Shown here: piece by piece, positions 9,348-20,423 of the stretch | Layout of the letters: each line of letters starts with the position of its first letter | Position numbering within the stretch: position 1 is the first letter of the stretch | From: Bryum argenteum | Taxonomy: Eukaryota > Streptophyta > Bryopsida > Bryales > Bryaceae | NCBI GenBank assembly: GCA_037043015.1 | Contig: CM073321.1 | Location: forward strand, 7,584,001-7,648,000 | Reading direction: 5' to 3' | DNA length: 64,000 bases | Notes under the pieces: generated by a model | What the model saw: the letters and a program-made list of their open reading frames with translations, nothing else | Database searches by the model: none | What the model was told of the DNA's origin: nothing | Program-made: the position numbers and the translations under genes

Positions 9348-10838
9348 ATGGCTACTCTCGAGCAACTTAGGAAGGAAGAGAACGACAAGAAGAGGAAGAG
9401 GAAGGGCGCTCCACAACGGAAAAGATTACACGTGCTTCAAAATCCAAATAAGCTTGCCTTCAGAGGTTGGGAAGATGAACCAGATATGTGGACGATGGCC
9501 ACTTGCGAATCGTTCATTGAATGGTGTCACATTGACAAGAAATTCCCTCTGTCTCGTCACCATTTTCATCAGCGCACCAACAAGGCAAATCTTAAGTTTT
9601 GCGATTGCCCAAACTTCAAACAACGATGCATTGAGGTTTACCAAGTCCTGTATGGCATGCCATGTGTGGAGCGCAACGAGGTTCCATTGTTTCTTGCTCG
9701 TGGAGTATACGCCGAGGTTGCTCTTGGTAAACGAGTGGATTGGACAACTGTCAAAGAGGGGAAGCATGTAACACGACCTTCAACAAGTGACATTCCGACA
9801 GGCATTCTAAGATTCCCTGACGCTCCTAATGGTGGCATGGCAGTGACGAGGTCTATTACCAAGGCTATGGAAGAGGCTGCCTATCATAGTGCTACATCAG
9901 AAGAGGACGATGATTCGGATGGTTCGCGGCCTCGTAAGGCGGTGCGTCAAGTACAACAACCTCTTCCTCCCGCCAGCGTTGTGATTGATGCGGATCATCG
10001 TCGTAATTTACCTGGCCGCGTTCCTGAAATAGGTGGCTCTCGCCCTCCAATAACAAGTAATCACCCACCCGTAGTAGAGCCCCATGGTACTAGCATCTTA
10101 CCATTGGAAGAACTTGACACATCTTCCGATCTCAAAGCTCTTCTGAAGAGCAAAGACGACGTCATAGCAAGATTGCAAGCGGATCTCAAAAAAACACGAG
10201 CAATGTATAAGGAGAAGGTGAAAGAAGGGGACCGGCTTTCCGTGGAATATGCACACATGCGCGAGAAGAGGCAAGAACTATCTCACCGACGTAACATTTG
10301 TGGAGATATAGAGAAATTGGACATGGCGGATGTTGATAGAGTTGTCTTCAACCTTACAGAAGACTCAGCATTTGGAGAAATGTCACCGCAACGCCCTAAA
10401 TTGCGCCGTCCTATGAAAGCTCAGCCATGTGTTGTTAATATGTGTGGCTTCGAACGAGAAGAAGATGTACAAAGTGATTCCCAAGATTCTTTATCTTTAT
10501 CTTTGTTCCCCCCTATTCGTAATCCCCCTTTCATGTCCTTTGATGGATACAACTCCTTACTAAAGGAAAAGCAACAACTGCAAGCTCGTTTGGAGCAGTT
10601 GTCAGCCACTTACTACCATTGGAAGGTGGCATGTATACTTTCGGTGGACAGAGGCAGACAAGTTGCAGCGGAGCTGGAGAAGATCCATAAGAATTTTACT
10701 AGTGGAGCTGGTCGACGAACGTTCGGTATGACCTCGTGGCCGAGTGTGGATACATTGTTTGATAATCTTCCTATCATGGACATCAAGATGCAAGATGACA
10801 CTTCTACAGAGGTTGTAGATTGGAGCAAGGCCGGGTAG
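9348..10838 (+). CDS. WCHI family protein, copy A (intact, ~496 residues)
   Basis: I do not recognise the family. An ATG at 9348 opens MATLEQLRKEEND, a basic stretch KKRKRKGAPQRKR, and a conserved domain of about 130 residues: HVLQNPNKLAFRGWE, ATCESFIEWCHIDKKFPLSR, NLKFCDCPNFKQRCIEVYQV, NEVPLFLARGVYAEVALGK, VDW. Conserved Cys/His positions and the basic N-terminus suggest a nucleic-acid-binding domain, which is inference. An acidic Ser-rich linker follows (SEEDDDSDG), then a coiled coil (about residues 265-310 and 410-440). Three other copies (B, C, D) are in the window, all broken; this one has no internal stop. Upstream lie a TATA box and dyad cluster 2. A RING-H2 frame starts 45 bp after the stop. 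Confidence 0.6.
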   Translation: MATLEQLRKEENDKKRKRKGAPQRKRLHVLQNPNKLAFRGWEDEPDMWTMATCESFIEWCHIDKKFPLSRHHFHQRTNKANLKFCDCPNFKQRCIEVYQVLYGMPCVERNEVPLFLARGVYAEVALGKRVDWTTVKEGKHVTRPSTSDIPTGILRFPDAPNGGMAVTRSITKAMEEAAYHSATSEEDDDSDGSRPRKAVRQVQQPLPPASVVIDADHRRNLPGRVPEIGGSRPPITSNHPPVVEPHGTSILPLEELDTSSDLKALLKSKDDVIARLQADLKKTRAMYKEKVKEGDRLSVEYAHMREKRQELSHRRNICGDIEKLDMADVDRVVFNLTEDSAFGEMSPQRPKLRRPMKAQPCVVNMCGFEREEDVQSDSQDSLSLSLFPPIRNPPFMSFDGYNSLLKEKQQLQARLEQLSATYYHWKVACILSVDRGRQVAAELEKIHKNFTSGAGRRTFGMTSWPSVDTLFDNLPIMDIKMQDDTSTEVVDWSKAG

Positions 10839-10882
10839 AATTTCAAACACCACATGTCGGCACATGTTGATGTAGCATCCAG

Positions 10883-11680
10883 GACATTATTGTGGCCCAA
10901 CCTCCGCAGTTTGTATTGGATCACTCTACGTGTCCTATATGCCTAAATCCATTTGGACCTGAGGGTGGATGGGCTTTAGGCACATGTGTCCATATGTATC
11001 ATCTGCAGTGTCTCTTAGTTCATTGTTTGACTCAAAGTCGTTGTGCTATATGCAAAGCGCCTTTTCACGAGCGGTTTTACGAGATGTTCAATCTAAGAAC
11101 TTATATGCCGCCTTCTTGGGAACACAATGCTGAGACTACTGACGAGGTTCGATTCTGGGGTAAAGACCTTATTTGGAGTTGGCTTAGAGGTGAACATGAT
11201 CTCGAGAAGAGTACTCCTAGCTCCCAATTGAATTGGGAGACTGACCCAAACGAGATTCTAAGAGTTGCACCAATACTTGCCGGACAAGGTCCACAGCATG
11301 AGGGTAATCGGATGTTCTTCTTCCAATGCCTTGGAGGCTATTTTGATGTGAGCTCTAGTACATTCAAGTGAAGGCCCCACCCAATGGAACATCGATGGAA
11401 TCAATATGGGAAGAGAGTAACCGACGGTGAAGGTCATGCCTCCATGGAAGATTTGGAAGAGTGTCAATATGCTGAGTCTACTTGGGGGCCACGATACCAG
11501 TCTCAAGCTTTAGACTATTTATTGGATGTACATAGTCCCCTCACAAGAAGGACTTTGCAGGACTTGAAAGACTCTATAGTCTTAGATCTGATCTTAAATG
11601 CAGATGGTCCATTTAATCGAACTCGTGCAAAGCGTAAACTTCTTGTTGGAGAATGCTCCAACCCTCAGTCTAGTGAATGA
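10883..11680 (+). pseudogene. RING-H2 finger protein downstream of WCHI A (one internal stop)
   Basis: The frame has no ATG before the RING. A CCAG acceptor-like site at 10879-10882 suggests it starts as an exon. The RING reads CPICLNPF, GTCVHMYHLQC and CAICKAPF, with zinc ligands C-x2-C, C-x-H, H-x2-C and C-x2-C (about 10934-11065), which is the C3H2C3 type found in E3 ubiquitin ligases. The frame then runs about 100 residues to a TGA at 11369-11371 and continues in the same phase from RPHPMEHRW to a TGA at 11680. The internal TGA can derive from CGA or TGG. It may be the second half of a WCHI-RING gene joined by splicing, since the two lie on the same strand with a 45-bp gap. No substrate can be inferred. 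Confidence 0.6.
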
Positions 11681-12186
11681 TAATTAAGATATTGTGAATC
11701 CATACACTCCAGCAGAGCGTATGGTTTTAGCTATATAGGACTATATTTGATTATAGTATTAACGAGTGGCAGCTTTTTGCAACAATGTATCTCATTTCCT
11801 ATTGTACTACTTTCTGCACCGATTAAATCAATGGTATGTATTTGGTTCACTCCTTTGCTTGTGGTCTATCGATTGTACTTTGTCAGCTTTTATTGTATCT
11901 TACATCTTCATAGTCCATATAACCCGCCCAACCCCTTGTACCAATGCACAAACACGTACTTACGCATAATGAAAGGTAAAAACAAACTTCCATATATAAA
12001 GTGTATGCGAAAAAGTACATAGAAGAAATTACGTACACTTTCCCTACACCTAATTAACGTAAATCAAATATTGTTTGGTGAATGTTGGGGGTGTAAGTCC
12101 ATCGTCTCTACGATAAGAATCTTCAACTTTTTCTTTGCCCTTGGAAAAAAGTGATCGTTGCGGTTCCAAATCAACGTCAATTGCGT
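11681..12186. other. AT-rich spacer between convergent genes
   Basis: This lies between the 3' ends of the RING frame (+) and WCHI copy B (-). It is AT-rich with only short open frames; no gene is seen. Confidence 0.4.
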
Positions 12187-13419
12187 TTATGTTGATGTCA
12201 ACTTTTGCGTTATTTTACGATGAGCCCACTCTGCCCATGCGTCCTCGAATCGAGCATTCTCCTCAGCTACATGTAGTTGCTTCGCGAGTTTTACATTCTG
12301 GTCTTCACTCCATTTTACCAGCCTCTTTAATTTGTCAACTTCCTCTGGAGTCTTGCCATACTTACCCGCAAATGCCAAATCACGAATGCGTAGCATCTCT
12401 TTATCTACCTCTAGAGCAATAGATTCTTCAATATCCATCAACCGATCCCTCCTCTCGACTAGGACCCCTTCCAGGTAAGTATGTTTCACTGTCCAGAACT
12501 CTTCGTAGTCTTCTATGGAAAGGTTGTTTGAATGTTTCTTCTCCAAAAACTTCTCACGAGCCTCTTTTCGTAGCACAAGCATGGTCTCCATGTCAGCTAT
12601 GCTGTCTAGAAATTTTTCCGAAATCTCCCGACGGTCTTCTTGTACATCGTATAGTTCAGTGGTAGAAAGGGCTCTTTCTTTGAGGGCTTCCAATTCCTTT
12701 CTGTGCTGCACTACTTCCTCCAATTGCACGTATGTTCCTATACTGAAATTGTGCAAAATGATAAAAGAATCTATGAAATTGGATAATCTTCCACCCACTG
12801 TTCGGAGTGGATTTGACTCATAGGAAATCCGCTCCATCCAATTTATTGGAGGACCAGTTGGTTCACTCAGTTCACTGAGCTCGTATTCGTGTGTGTGTTC
12901 ATCCTCCGAGGATTCGGAAGAAGACCCTGCTGTGTAAAATTCTGCGTTGGCCTTAGGACTCATAGGATTAGTTCCAATTCCATCTCCTTCAATAGTCTTT
13001 GATGTCTCTCCAACCTCTATTGGTTCGGTCTTCTCTTGTATAGGCAAACGTGGATGCGTCCACCAATCCACCTCCTTCCCGAGAATCATTTCCGCATATG
13101 CCATTTTTGCCAAAAAGTAGGGAACTTCATATTTAAAAATATGGTTGTTACCGTATATCAAATGCCAAGCATATATGCATCTTGCTTTAAATAGTTAATG
13201 ATGGTGCTCTCGGAGGTTTGCTTCATTCTTCTGCCAATGAATATTGTGCCGATGTAGAGGAAAGAGCTTGTTGATGTGGCACCACTCCACATATTTCTCA
13301 CATGTGGCAAAAGACCACGGCCCCGTCTCTTCCTCCCATCCTCTAAACGCTAATATCTTTGGATTCTTCAAGATGTCTATGCGCTTCTTCTCAATCCGAC
13401 CTCGATCATGGCGCACCAT
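12187..13419 (-). pseudogene. WCHI family, copy B (single in-frame stop)
   Basis: On the minus strand from the ATG at 13419 the frame reads MVRHDRGRIEKKR, KILAFRGWEEE, CEKYVEWCHINKLFPLHRHN and NEANLREHHH. It meets a TAA at 13195-13197 and continues in the same frame as LFKARCIYAWHLIYG and EVPYFLAKMAYAEMILGKEV, with VDW conserved. An acidic linker (SSESSEDEHTHEYE) and a long coiled coil (about 12700-12200, KRLVKWSEDQNVKLAKQL) follow. One stop alone breaks a ~410-residue protein. The upstream promoter module is at 13486-13530 and dyad cluster 3 is beyond it. It is divergent from copy C. Confidence 0.6.
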
Positions 13420-13485
13420 GGATGTACCCGCTACAGCGGGTAGTGCCTCCAGAAAAAAAATTTGTAGAAACGCAAAGTCCCTCTA

Positions 13486-13530
13486 CGAGCAAGCAAGCAA
13501 CAACACTGAAGTCGATACTAGTCAATGCGC
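13486..13530 (-). promoter_or_regulatory. Shared promoter module of WCHI B
   Basis: On the minus strand, GCGCATTGACTAGTATCGAC leads after a short gap to TTGCTTGCTTGCTCG, 67 bp upstream of the ATG. Over 44-45 bp it aligns with the modules before copies C and D. Confidence 0.6.
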
Positions 13531-13589
13531 GATAAGGAGGGACTCGCAAAGTGTGAAAATAGACTGCCCGTCGCGTTCTTAAGCACAGT

Positions 13590-13945
13590 AATAAGGCGAC
13601 CGGCGGTCTACAAAATCTGCACCGCCGGTCGCCCACCGGTCCAGCTATCGCCCTATCTGTACCGCCAATTGCCCAACGACCAACGTTTGCCCATGAGCGA
13701 CCGACGTTCGCCCATAAGCTATACCGGCGGTCGCCCTGTGACCGACGTTCGCTCATTGGCTGGACCGCCGATCGCCCCAGCGACCGACGTTCGCCCATGA
13801 GCTGGACCGCCGATCGCCCTAGCGACCGACGTTCGCCCATGAGCTGGACCGCCGATCGCCCCAGCGACCGACGTTCGCCCATGAGTTGGACCGCTGATTG
13901 CCCTAGCGACCCACGTTCGCCCATCCCCTGAATCGGCGGTCGCCC
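13590..13945. repeat. GC-rich dyad-box cluster 3 with 42-bp period
   Basis: Two 21-bp boxes alternate: GCGACCGACGTTCGCCCATG and GCTGGACCGCCGATCGCCC. The pair repeats with starts at 13779, 13821, 13863 and 13905, exactly 42 bp apart, and looser copies extend to 13590. It lies in the divergent region between WCHI B (-) and WCHI C (+). Confidence 0.8.
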
Positions 13946-14390
13946 TATTTGCAATCGGGAATTCACCTCTTTATGTTGAATGCGAGGGCATGAGGTTTCA
14001 TAGCAGCTCCTACGAGGATGAGAATCATCAGATGAGGATGAATATTGGATGGGGGAGGGATAAAAGAGCCCTATAGTTTATAATGTATTAGTTTAAAAAT
14101 TAAGAAGGTACTCATAGGGTAGGAATTTCGGATCGTGGGTCCCATAATTCCCATTTTATGATCATTCAATTCATAAGAAATGGACAAGAGATGTCTAAAT
14201 GGATAATAATGAATGGGAGGAAGGATGGGGTGAGAGTTCTTCGTCCTCTTCGTAGGCATGAATGGTATATATTATTTTGTATGATGTATATTTTAAGAAG
14301 TCATATTGTGCCTGACCATTTATAATAAGTGATAAAATACAATTGTTATTGGCCGTAGTCGTCACTTTTCAGTCCACGTGCCGTGGTGTT
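13946..14390. other. AT-rich upstream region of WCHI C
   Basis: No gene is seen. A weak TATA-like GATAAAATAC lies near 14331, about 50 bp before the promoter module, which is the spacing found at copy A and the hAT gene. Confidence 0.35.
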
Positions 14391-14434
14391 GCGCATTGTC
14401 TGGTGTCGACTCAAAGTTGCCACTTGCTTGCTCG
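14391..14434 (+). promoter_or_regulatory. Shared promoter module of WCHI C
   Basis: GCGCATTGTCTGGTGTCGAC (14391-14410) is followed by GTTGCCACTTGCTTGCTCG ending at 14434, 87 bp upstream of the ATG at 14522. It is the same length as the copy D module, with about three quarters of positions matching by eye. Confidence 0.65.
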
Positions 14435-14521
14435 ATTGGTCGGCCAACGTGGACTGCACTATTTTTGGTGTTTTGTATCTAACATCACATCATAGCCGCA
14501 TTTCCGTGATCGGAGGTAACA

Positions 14522-16069
14522 ATGACTACAGTTGCGGAACGTAAAATAGTACTCGGTGAACGATGCAAGAAGAGAGGAAAAACACAGAAGAGGAATCACC
14601 GTATTCTCCAAGATGCCACTCAACGCGCTTTTCCAGAGTGGGAGACCGAAGAGGGTGTGTGGAGTCAGACAACAGTGAAGAATTACATCGCCTGGAGCCA
14701 CATCAGCAAGTTGTTTCCACACTTTTGACATGAGACGCACTTGAAATTAAATGCTGCAAATCTGCACTATTGTAAGCATGACGAATTTGTACAACGATGT
14801 ATTGAAGTGTTCAGGTTCCTTTATAAAGGCAAGAATGTCACCAAGAACGAGGTTTCGTATCATATTGCACAAATGGTGTATGCAAAGGTAATATTGGAGA
14901 AAGTGGTGGATTGGAGCTCAATGAAAAAATCGCCTCAATTCTTCCTTCCAACCAAGCAAGACATTCCAAGAGCTCCACTGACAGAAAACCCACGAGAAGG
15001 ACTTCCGGCAGCAAGGCATCGGAAAGATAGGGATGCTGATGATGTGTATGTTTGGGAAATTCTAATTCTGATGAAGAAGAGGTTAACGAGAGGGAGCATC
15101 ATACTCCTCTTGTAGAAGGTTCTATTGGTGCGAGATTCGGATGTGATTGATGCACCTGTGAAGCACGTCGAGGACCTACGAACAGAAGGAGAAGCGGATG
15201 TCATTGAATACATGGAGGTTGAAGGAATGTTTGGTGCTTGTACTTTGGGTCCACCCGAAGTTATAGTTCGGCCCGCTATGAGCTCCTCTCCTCAAACAAA
15301 TGTTAGCGTAGAGGATGGGACTCTAGAATATCCAATGGAAACGACTGAACAGCCAGAAAGAGAAGGAAATGAAGAAGTAGAGCTGGAGAAGGAAGTTCAA
15401 GTAGTCTTTAAAGCGAAACGCCGGAATGAAATCGATGATTCGTGGATGAAGGAGATGAAGAGGGCTTCTGAGGATTATTCATATTTGTTTCATGCTTTGT
15501 CATACGAACGGGCAAAGTGTGTTGAACTCCAACATGACATACATGTAATCAAGGATGCAAAAAAGAAGATCCAAGACGTGGCGACGAATGTTTTTCCAAC
15601 TCTCGATGCATCGGATCAGGTCGATTATGACAAAGAGCTCATAAAGCAGATGAAACATTTCGAAGATGTGCAAAGGAGATATAATCACGTCGACGAATGG
15701 TTTGTGGTCAATGATTGGGGTCGCGAGAAGGATATTATGTTTGAAGGAGCCAAGGACCAATGTCATTCTGAGAAGGAGCTAAAGGTATTCATTTTGGCAT
15801 GCGATGCCTTGAGAGCTGAGATCGAAAGGGTGAACCTAGGATCAAGAAGATTGAAGGAGAACAAGGAAAAGTTAGTACTCATCAGAATAGATGGAACCGT
15901 GGATATTGCAGAAGAGGGTCAAAGTTCACAGCGCAATGAAACAATTGAGGAGTTGGTCAAAAAGCTACTTGTGTCCGCAAAAGGGGAGAGGTTCTTAAAA
16001 GCAAGGATCGAAGATCTATGTATTGCAAATAAGGCAAAGGAGAAATGTCGGAGCTGGTACCATCCATAA
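14522..16069 (+). pseudogene. WCHI family, copy C (decayed, long coiled coil)
   Basis: An ATG at 14522 opens MTTVAERKIVLGERCKKRGK. The conserved domain reads AFPEWETEEGVWSQTTVKNY, WSHISKLFPHF, a TGA at 14726-14728, then in frame HETHLKLNAANLHYC and QRCIEVFRFLYKG. Copy D has Arg at the stop position, so CGA became TGA. Near 15050 the coding sense moves to the next phase (GNSNSDEEEVNEREHHTPLV) and returns by about 15140 (RDSDVIDAPVKHVEDLR), so two opposite frameshifts and a TAG at 15113-15115 mark a damaged acidic linker. A coiled-coil region runs to the TAA at 16067 (about residues 230-480). The domain order is the same as in copies A and B. Function unknown. Confidence 0.6.
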
Positions 16070-16784
16070 AAAATCGAAAGTACAATGGAAGAAGATTAGA
16101 GTAAGCGGAATCAAATTTTAGAAAGACTTTCGTGTGTTGGTTATATCCATTTACTTTATTTTATTTGTGAACTGAAAGTTGGGAGATAAGTGCTAGGCTG
16201 GATGTTATACAATGTATTTTTTTGATTATATGATATGTTTTTACTAGTAAGATACCCGTTCAACGATGTTATGTTTATTATTTGTATATATGCCCACGGT
16301 GTTAGTTTAATCATCTTGTTTATTCTTTTTATTTTTTTATTTTTTATTTTAAATGCATAATTTGGAAATATGTAAAGAAAGGTTTTTAGAATGGTATGTA
16401 GGTTGGTAATTATTTGAGTTGGTAGGTTTGTATGTTGGTAGGTTGGTGGATACTTTGGACAGTGGTATTTTAGAAAAGTATGTCGTCTATACCATTCCAT
16501 ATGTATATATAATGATATTGAATTTTGGAAAGCTTTGATTAGCATTAATCCACGATGAAGTAATGATAAATAATTTGTAAAAATTTGGAATCGTAACTAA
16601 GTTGTTGAAGTTACGTATCAATATATGGTGGGATTTAGTTGCAAGTATTTAGAGTCAATGAATATTTTGACAAACCCCCCAAAACATCTAAAGGTAATGA
16701 TTCAGTATAATCGTACATGATTTCAAATATGCAGAAAAAGATTTGTAGCAAAAGGGGGGGAAGCAGATATTCGCGCCCATCACG
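16070..16784. other. AT-rich sequence, no gene
   Basis: 3' flank of WCHI C: AT-rich, with a T-rich tract near 16320-16350 and repeated TTGGTAGGTT phrases near 16400-16450. No coding signal. Confidence 0.4.
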
Positions 16785-17165
16785 TAGACCGCCGGTCGCC
16801 CTCTCAGCGTCGTTCGCCCATCAGCTCGATCGGCGGTCGTCCCATTAAGAGGGGTGCGCGGAGGCTTGCGGACACTTTCTCCTTGGGTCCTTACCCATCA
16901 CGTAGACCGCCGGTCGCCTTGTCAGCGTCGTTCGCCCATAGGCTGGATCGGCGGTCGCCCTAGCGACCGACGTTCGCCCATCGGCTGGATCGGCGGTCGC
17001 CTCATCAGAAGGGGGTGCGCGGAGGCTCGCGGACACTTTCTCCTTGGGTCCTTGCCCATCACATAGACAGTCGGTCGCCTTGTCAGTGTCGTTCGCCCAT
17101 CGACTGGATCGGCGGTCGCCGTAGCGACCGACGTTCGCCCATCCGCTGTATTGGCGGTCGCGCAA
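16785..17165. repeat. GC-rich dyad-box cluster 4 with ~156-bp direct repeat
   Basis: Dyad boxes (ACCGCCGGTCGCC, GATCGGCGGTCGCC, GCGACCGACGTTCGCCC) are embedded in a larger direct repeat containing GGTGCGCGGAGGCTTGCGG and TTTCTCCTTGGGTCCTT. Copies start near 16853 and 17009. Unlike the other clusters, no recognised gene starts next to it. Confidence 0.7.
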
Positions 17166-17569
17166 TCTGGAGGTTTTGAAGCAAGTTAACACCAAGTATC
17201 CTATACCATGCCAGGGTTGAATCAAATTAACACCAAGTATTTCCTTCCATGTAAATCCAAGTTCCATGTGGCTTCTTTCATGATTCAATTTATTTAATAC
17301 GGTTAGAGAAAATAATAAAACCACCTCCTCCCCCCTTTAGTATAACTTCCTCTATTACTCAGCATCCTACAAAGTCAAAGTAAATCATGACATGTAGATA
17401 CGTTTCTCTTATGGGAAATTTTATTCTTCCATAATTTTTATAAGGTCTTTTTTAGTCAACACAAGTTTTAAAATTGTTATTCCTTTCCACAAATCTATTT
17501 TCCGTATATCATTCAATATTCTACTCATTCAAAAGACTTACAAGTAAATGATGACCTATAGATGAGATA
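17166..17569. other. No gene recognised
   Basis: AT-rich non-coding sequence between dyad cluster 4 and a degenerate repeat field. Confidence 0.35.
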
Positions 17570-18775
17570 TCCCCACGATTTTCTAAATAACACCATCATT
17601 TCCATAGGGTCATCATTAGGTAGTCTAAGGGTTTAAATTGTCCCCTTACCCCTTTTATCTATTTTTTCTTATTTTTTGAAGTTTTGGTGTTTCTAAGTGC
17701 TTGCAACCAAAATCCACCCTATAGATCCTTTACTCCAACGATCTTTTTTTATAGCTCCATCATGTTCATAAGGTAGTTATTAAAAAGTCCAATTCTTTTT
17801 AAAATATTTTTTCTCTCCATTTGACTATTTTTTATCTATTATTTAAAGCTCTACTTACTTCGAAAATTCTAGATTAATTTGGGAAAAATAGTACAGGTTG
17901 TCCTATAATATTTTTGATGGTTCCATCATTTTTATATGATCCATATTACCTACACTAAATAGGTAGATTAGTATTCGATACACTAATTTACATAAATAGG
18001 CTATAAGTTTTTACTATTAGTCAATATTTGTACCCTCTACAATGGTGAAGATGGGGATCCTTACATAGTATTGGAATCAATACTCTTGGTAAATTTTTTA
18101 TACCAAAAGTAAAAACTTGTAGCATTTTCAAATCTTATAAAAATCTAACACTAATGTACCTATTTAGTATAGTCCAAATGTTCAAATTACATTCCCCACT
18201 TTGTTTTCGTATGCATGTGCGCACACCGCCTACTTTCACATGACTATTTAATTTTTAAAAATTCGGGAAAAATACTTTCGTTCCTCCCGTGGCCCTAAGA
18301 TTTATACCATATTTTTTACACTATATGAATCACCTAGGAAAGTTATCAACACCCCTTCCACTCCCTTTTTGCTTATATTTTTACATATGCCTCCGTGCTT
18401 CAAACCCCGCAATTCAAATATCCCCATATAAATTCAACCACATAGTTCGCATTCTCCTATGGTTTTATGAATACTTCCATTACATTCATGAGGCCCTTAT
18501 CACCTAATTCAAGTGTTCGTATCACCTCCTCTACCTTTTTATTTTCTTTTCCCTTATCATTCGAAGTTGTGGTAGGTGCACTCATATGGATGCGATTTCC
18601 CTATGGTTTTTTTTATGATTCGATCATTTTCATAGGGTCATTATTAGGAAGTCCAAGTATTAAAAGCACATTATTGCCCCATTTATCTATTTTATCTCTT
18701 TTTTTTTATTGTTTTGATGGTTCCAAATACTTGCCACCAAAAGCCATTATACAAATTCGTTACTGCTTTGATAAT
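17570..18775. repeat. Degenerate tandem-like repeat field (~150-165 bp period)
   Basis: A phrase like ATCATTTTCATAGGGTCATT with AGGAAGTCCAAG recurs imperfectly near 17604, 17759, 17925, 18480 and 18625. The 17570-17730 and 18590-18770 blocks also share CCCCATTTATCTATTTT-like and TTTTGATGGTTCCAAATAC-like stretches. I read this as an old tandem or dispersed non-coding repeat; no gene. Confidence 0.4.
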
Positions 18776-18814
18776 TTTGACAAATACGCTGGGAGGAAGA
18801 TTAGTCCTTGCCCA

Positions 18815-19050
18815 TGAGCTGGACCGCCGGTCCCCCACTGACCTACGTTCGCCCACCAGCTAGATCGGCGGTCGCCCCAGCGACCGGCGTTCGCCCGTCC
18901 GCTGCATCGGCGGTCGCGCGATCCAAAGGTCGCGCCCCCAGACATACGTCGCGCCCTCTGACCGAAGGTCGCCTACCAGGTGGATCGGTAGTCGCCCCAG
19001 CGACCGACGCTCGCCCATCGGCTGGATCGGCGGTCGCCCTAGCACCAGGG
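18815..19050. repeat. GC-rich dyad-box cluster 5 upstream of WCHI D
   Basis: Alternating boxes TGGACCGCCGGTCCCCC, AGATCGGCGGTCGCCCC and AGCGACCGACGCTCGCCCAT show roughly 21/42-bp spacing. The cluster ends about 60 bp before the promoter module of WCHI D. Confidence 0.75.
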
Positions 19051-19110
19051 TTACAACTACGCGCGCGGACACCGGCTGTCCCCATTTTTCACCTCCACGT
19101 GTCGGGCCTT

Positions 19111-19154
19111 GCACATTGTCTCGTGTCGACCTCTGGTTGCCGCCTGCTTGTTCG
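19111..19154 (+). promoter_or_regulatory. Shared promoter module of WCHI D
   Basis: GCACATTGTCTCGTGTCGAC (19111-19130) is followed by GGTTGCCGCCTGCTTGTTCG ending at 19154. It is the same length and order as the copy C module. The ATG is 170 bp downstream, at 19325. Confidence 0.65.
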
Positions 19155-19324
19155 AGCGCTAAAGCGTGCGGTGATTGGCACACACGTGCCACACGTGTAC
19201 TTTTTACACATACGTGCTGCACGATTTTCGAGTTTTTCAAATTCTGTGTTAGTCCACGGAATAGATATAACTTTGTTTTGAGTTATTTTAAAAAAATTCT
19301 TCCTTGGTTAGTATTTGGGTGACG

Positions 19325-20002
19325 ATGACGCCTAGCCAGGAGCAAAAGATAGCGAGAGACAAGGACCGCAAGAGGAAAGGAAAGAAGCAAAGGAGATTTC
19401 ACAAGATTCTCATAGATTCCACGCAACATGCTTTTCCGGGGTGGGCGCAAGTGGAGGGACCGTGGACCCTTAAGACTTGCAAGTGGTACATTGGTTGGTG
19501 CCACATCGGCCATTTGTTTCCACACTATCGTCACGAGTTTCATCGCCGCCTGAATTGCGCAAATTTGCACTATTGCAATCACGATGAATCTGTGCAACGA
19601 TGCATTGAAGTGTGGAAGTTCCTCTACGCCGGTGTGCATGTGGTGAGCAACGAGGTTTCGTACAACATAGCACAAATGGTGTACGCGGAGATAATTTTGC
19701 ATAGGGAGGTGGATTGAAGGACGTTAAAAAAATCCCCTCAAACAATTAAGCCAACAGAACCCCATATTCCGCTAGCTCCTTATCTAGCGGCCAATCCACG
19801 AGAAGGTCTTACAACGCCTAGGGGTTACAAAGGAGGAATCCCTGATGAGGACATAGTTTGGTCAGATTCGGAAGAAGAAGGGACCGAAAGGCGAGAAGTG
19901 GATGAAGGGGAGCCGAACCAAACGATGGAGGAAGATGAAGCACATTTGGATGAAGGGGGGCCAAGCCAACTTTACAATGAAGGGGGCCCAAGCGAAGAAT
20001 GA
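19325..20002 (+). pseudogene. WCHI family, copy D (short, one stop)
   Basis: An ATG at 19325 opens MTPSQEQKIARDKDRKRKGK. The conserved domain is the clearest of the four: FPGWAQVEGPWTLKTCKWY, IGWCHIGHLFPHYRHEFHRR, NLHYCNHDESVQRCIEVWKF, NEVSYNIAQMVYAEIILH. A TGA at 19715-19717 follows VD, where copies A-C have Trp (VDW), so TGG became TGA. The same frame continues through SDSEEEGTERREVDEGEP to a TGA at 20002. The coiled-coil part present in A-C is missing, so the copy is truncated 3' as well as nonsense-mutated. Confidence 0.6.
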
Positions 20003-20387
20003 CTAGTAGTTAGTTAATCACGCTTTTTTAGCAGTTGTAGAAAAGTAGTGTACTCACTATCAAACACTAAGTGCAATTGCCATTTTGTATGCAAAAACGT
20101 TGAATGTGAATATGAAGTTTCTGATTTTCTTCAATTTAAATATTCTTGGTGAATGAAATCTCACTATTGCATTTGGTATAAGCATAAGGGAAAAACCTTC
20201 AATGTCCAAGGTACCTTCATTGATACATGGCAATTTTTACCATTCTTAATTATTTCGGAAACGTGGATTGAGCAATATTCATCCCTTTATTTTTTGGATT
20301 TGGAGCAAGAGAAGTTAAAACTCTAGTTTCTAATATGAGTCCTTATTGTTCTCTCTCTTGCCTTCCCATGTTCCCTTTATTTGTTTG

Positions 20388-20423
<36 letters not shown>

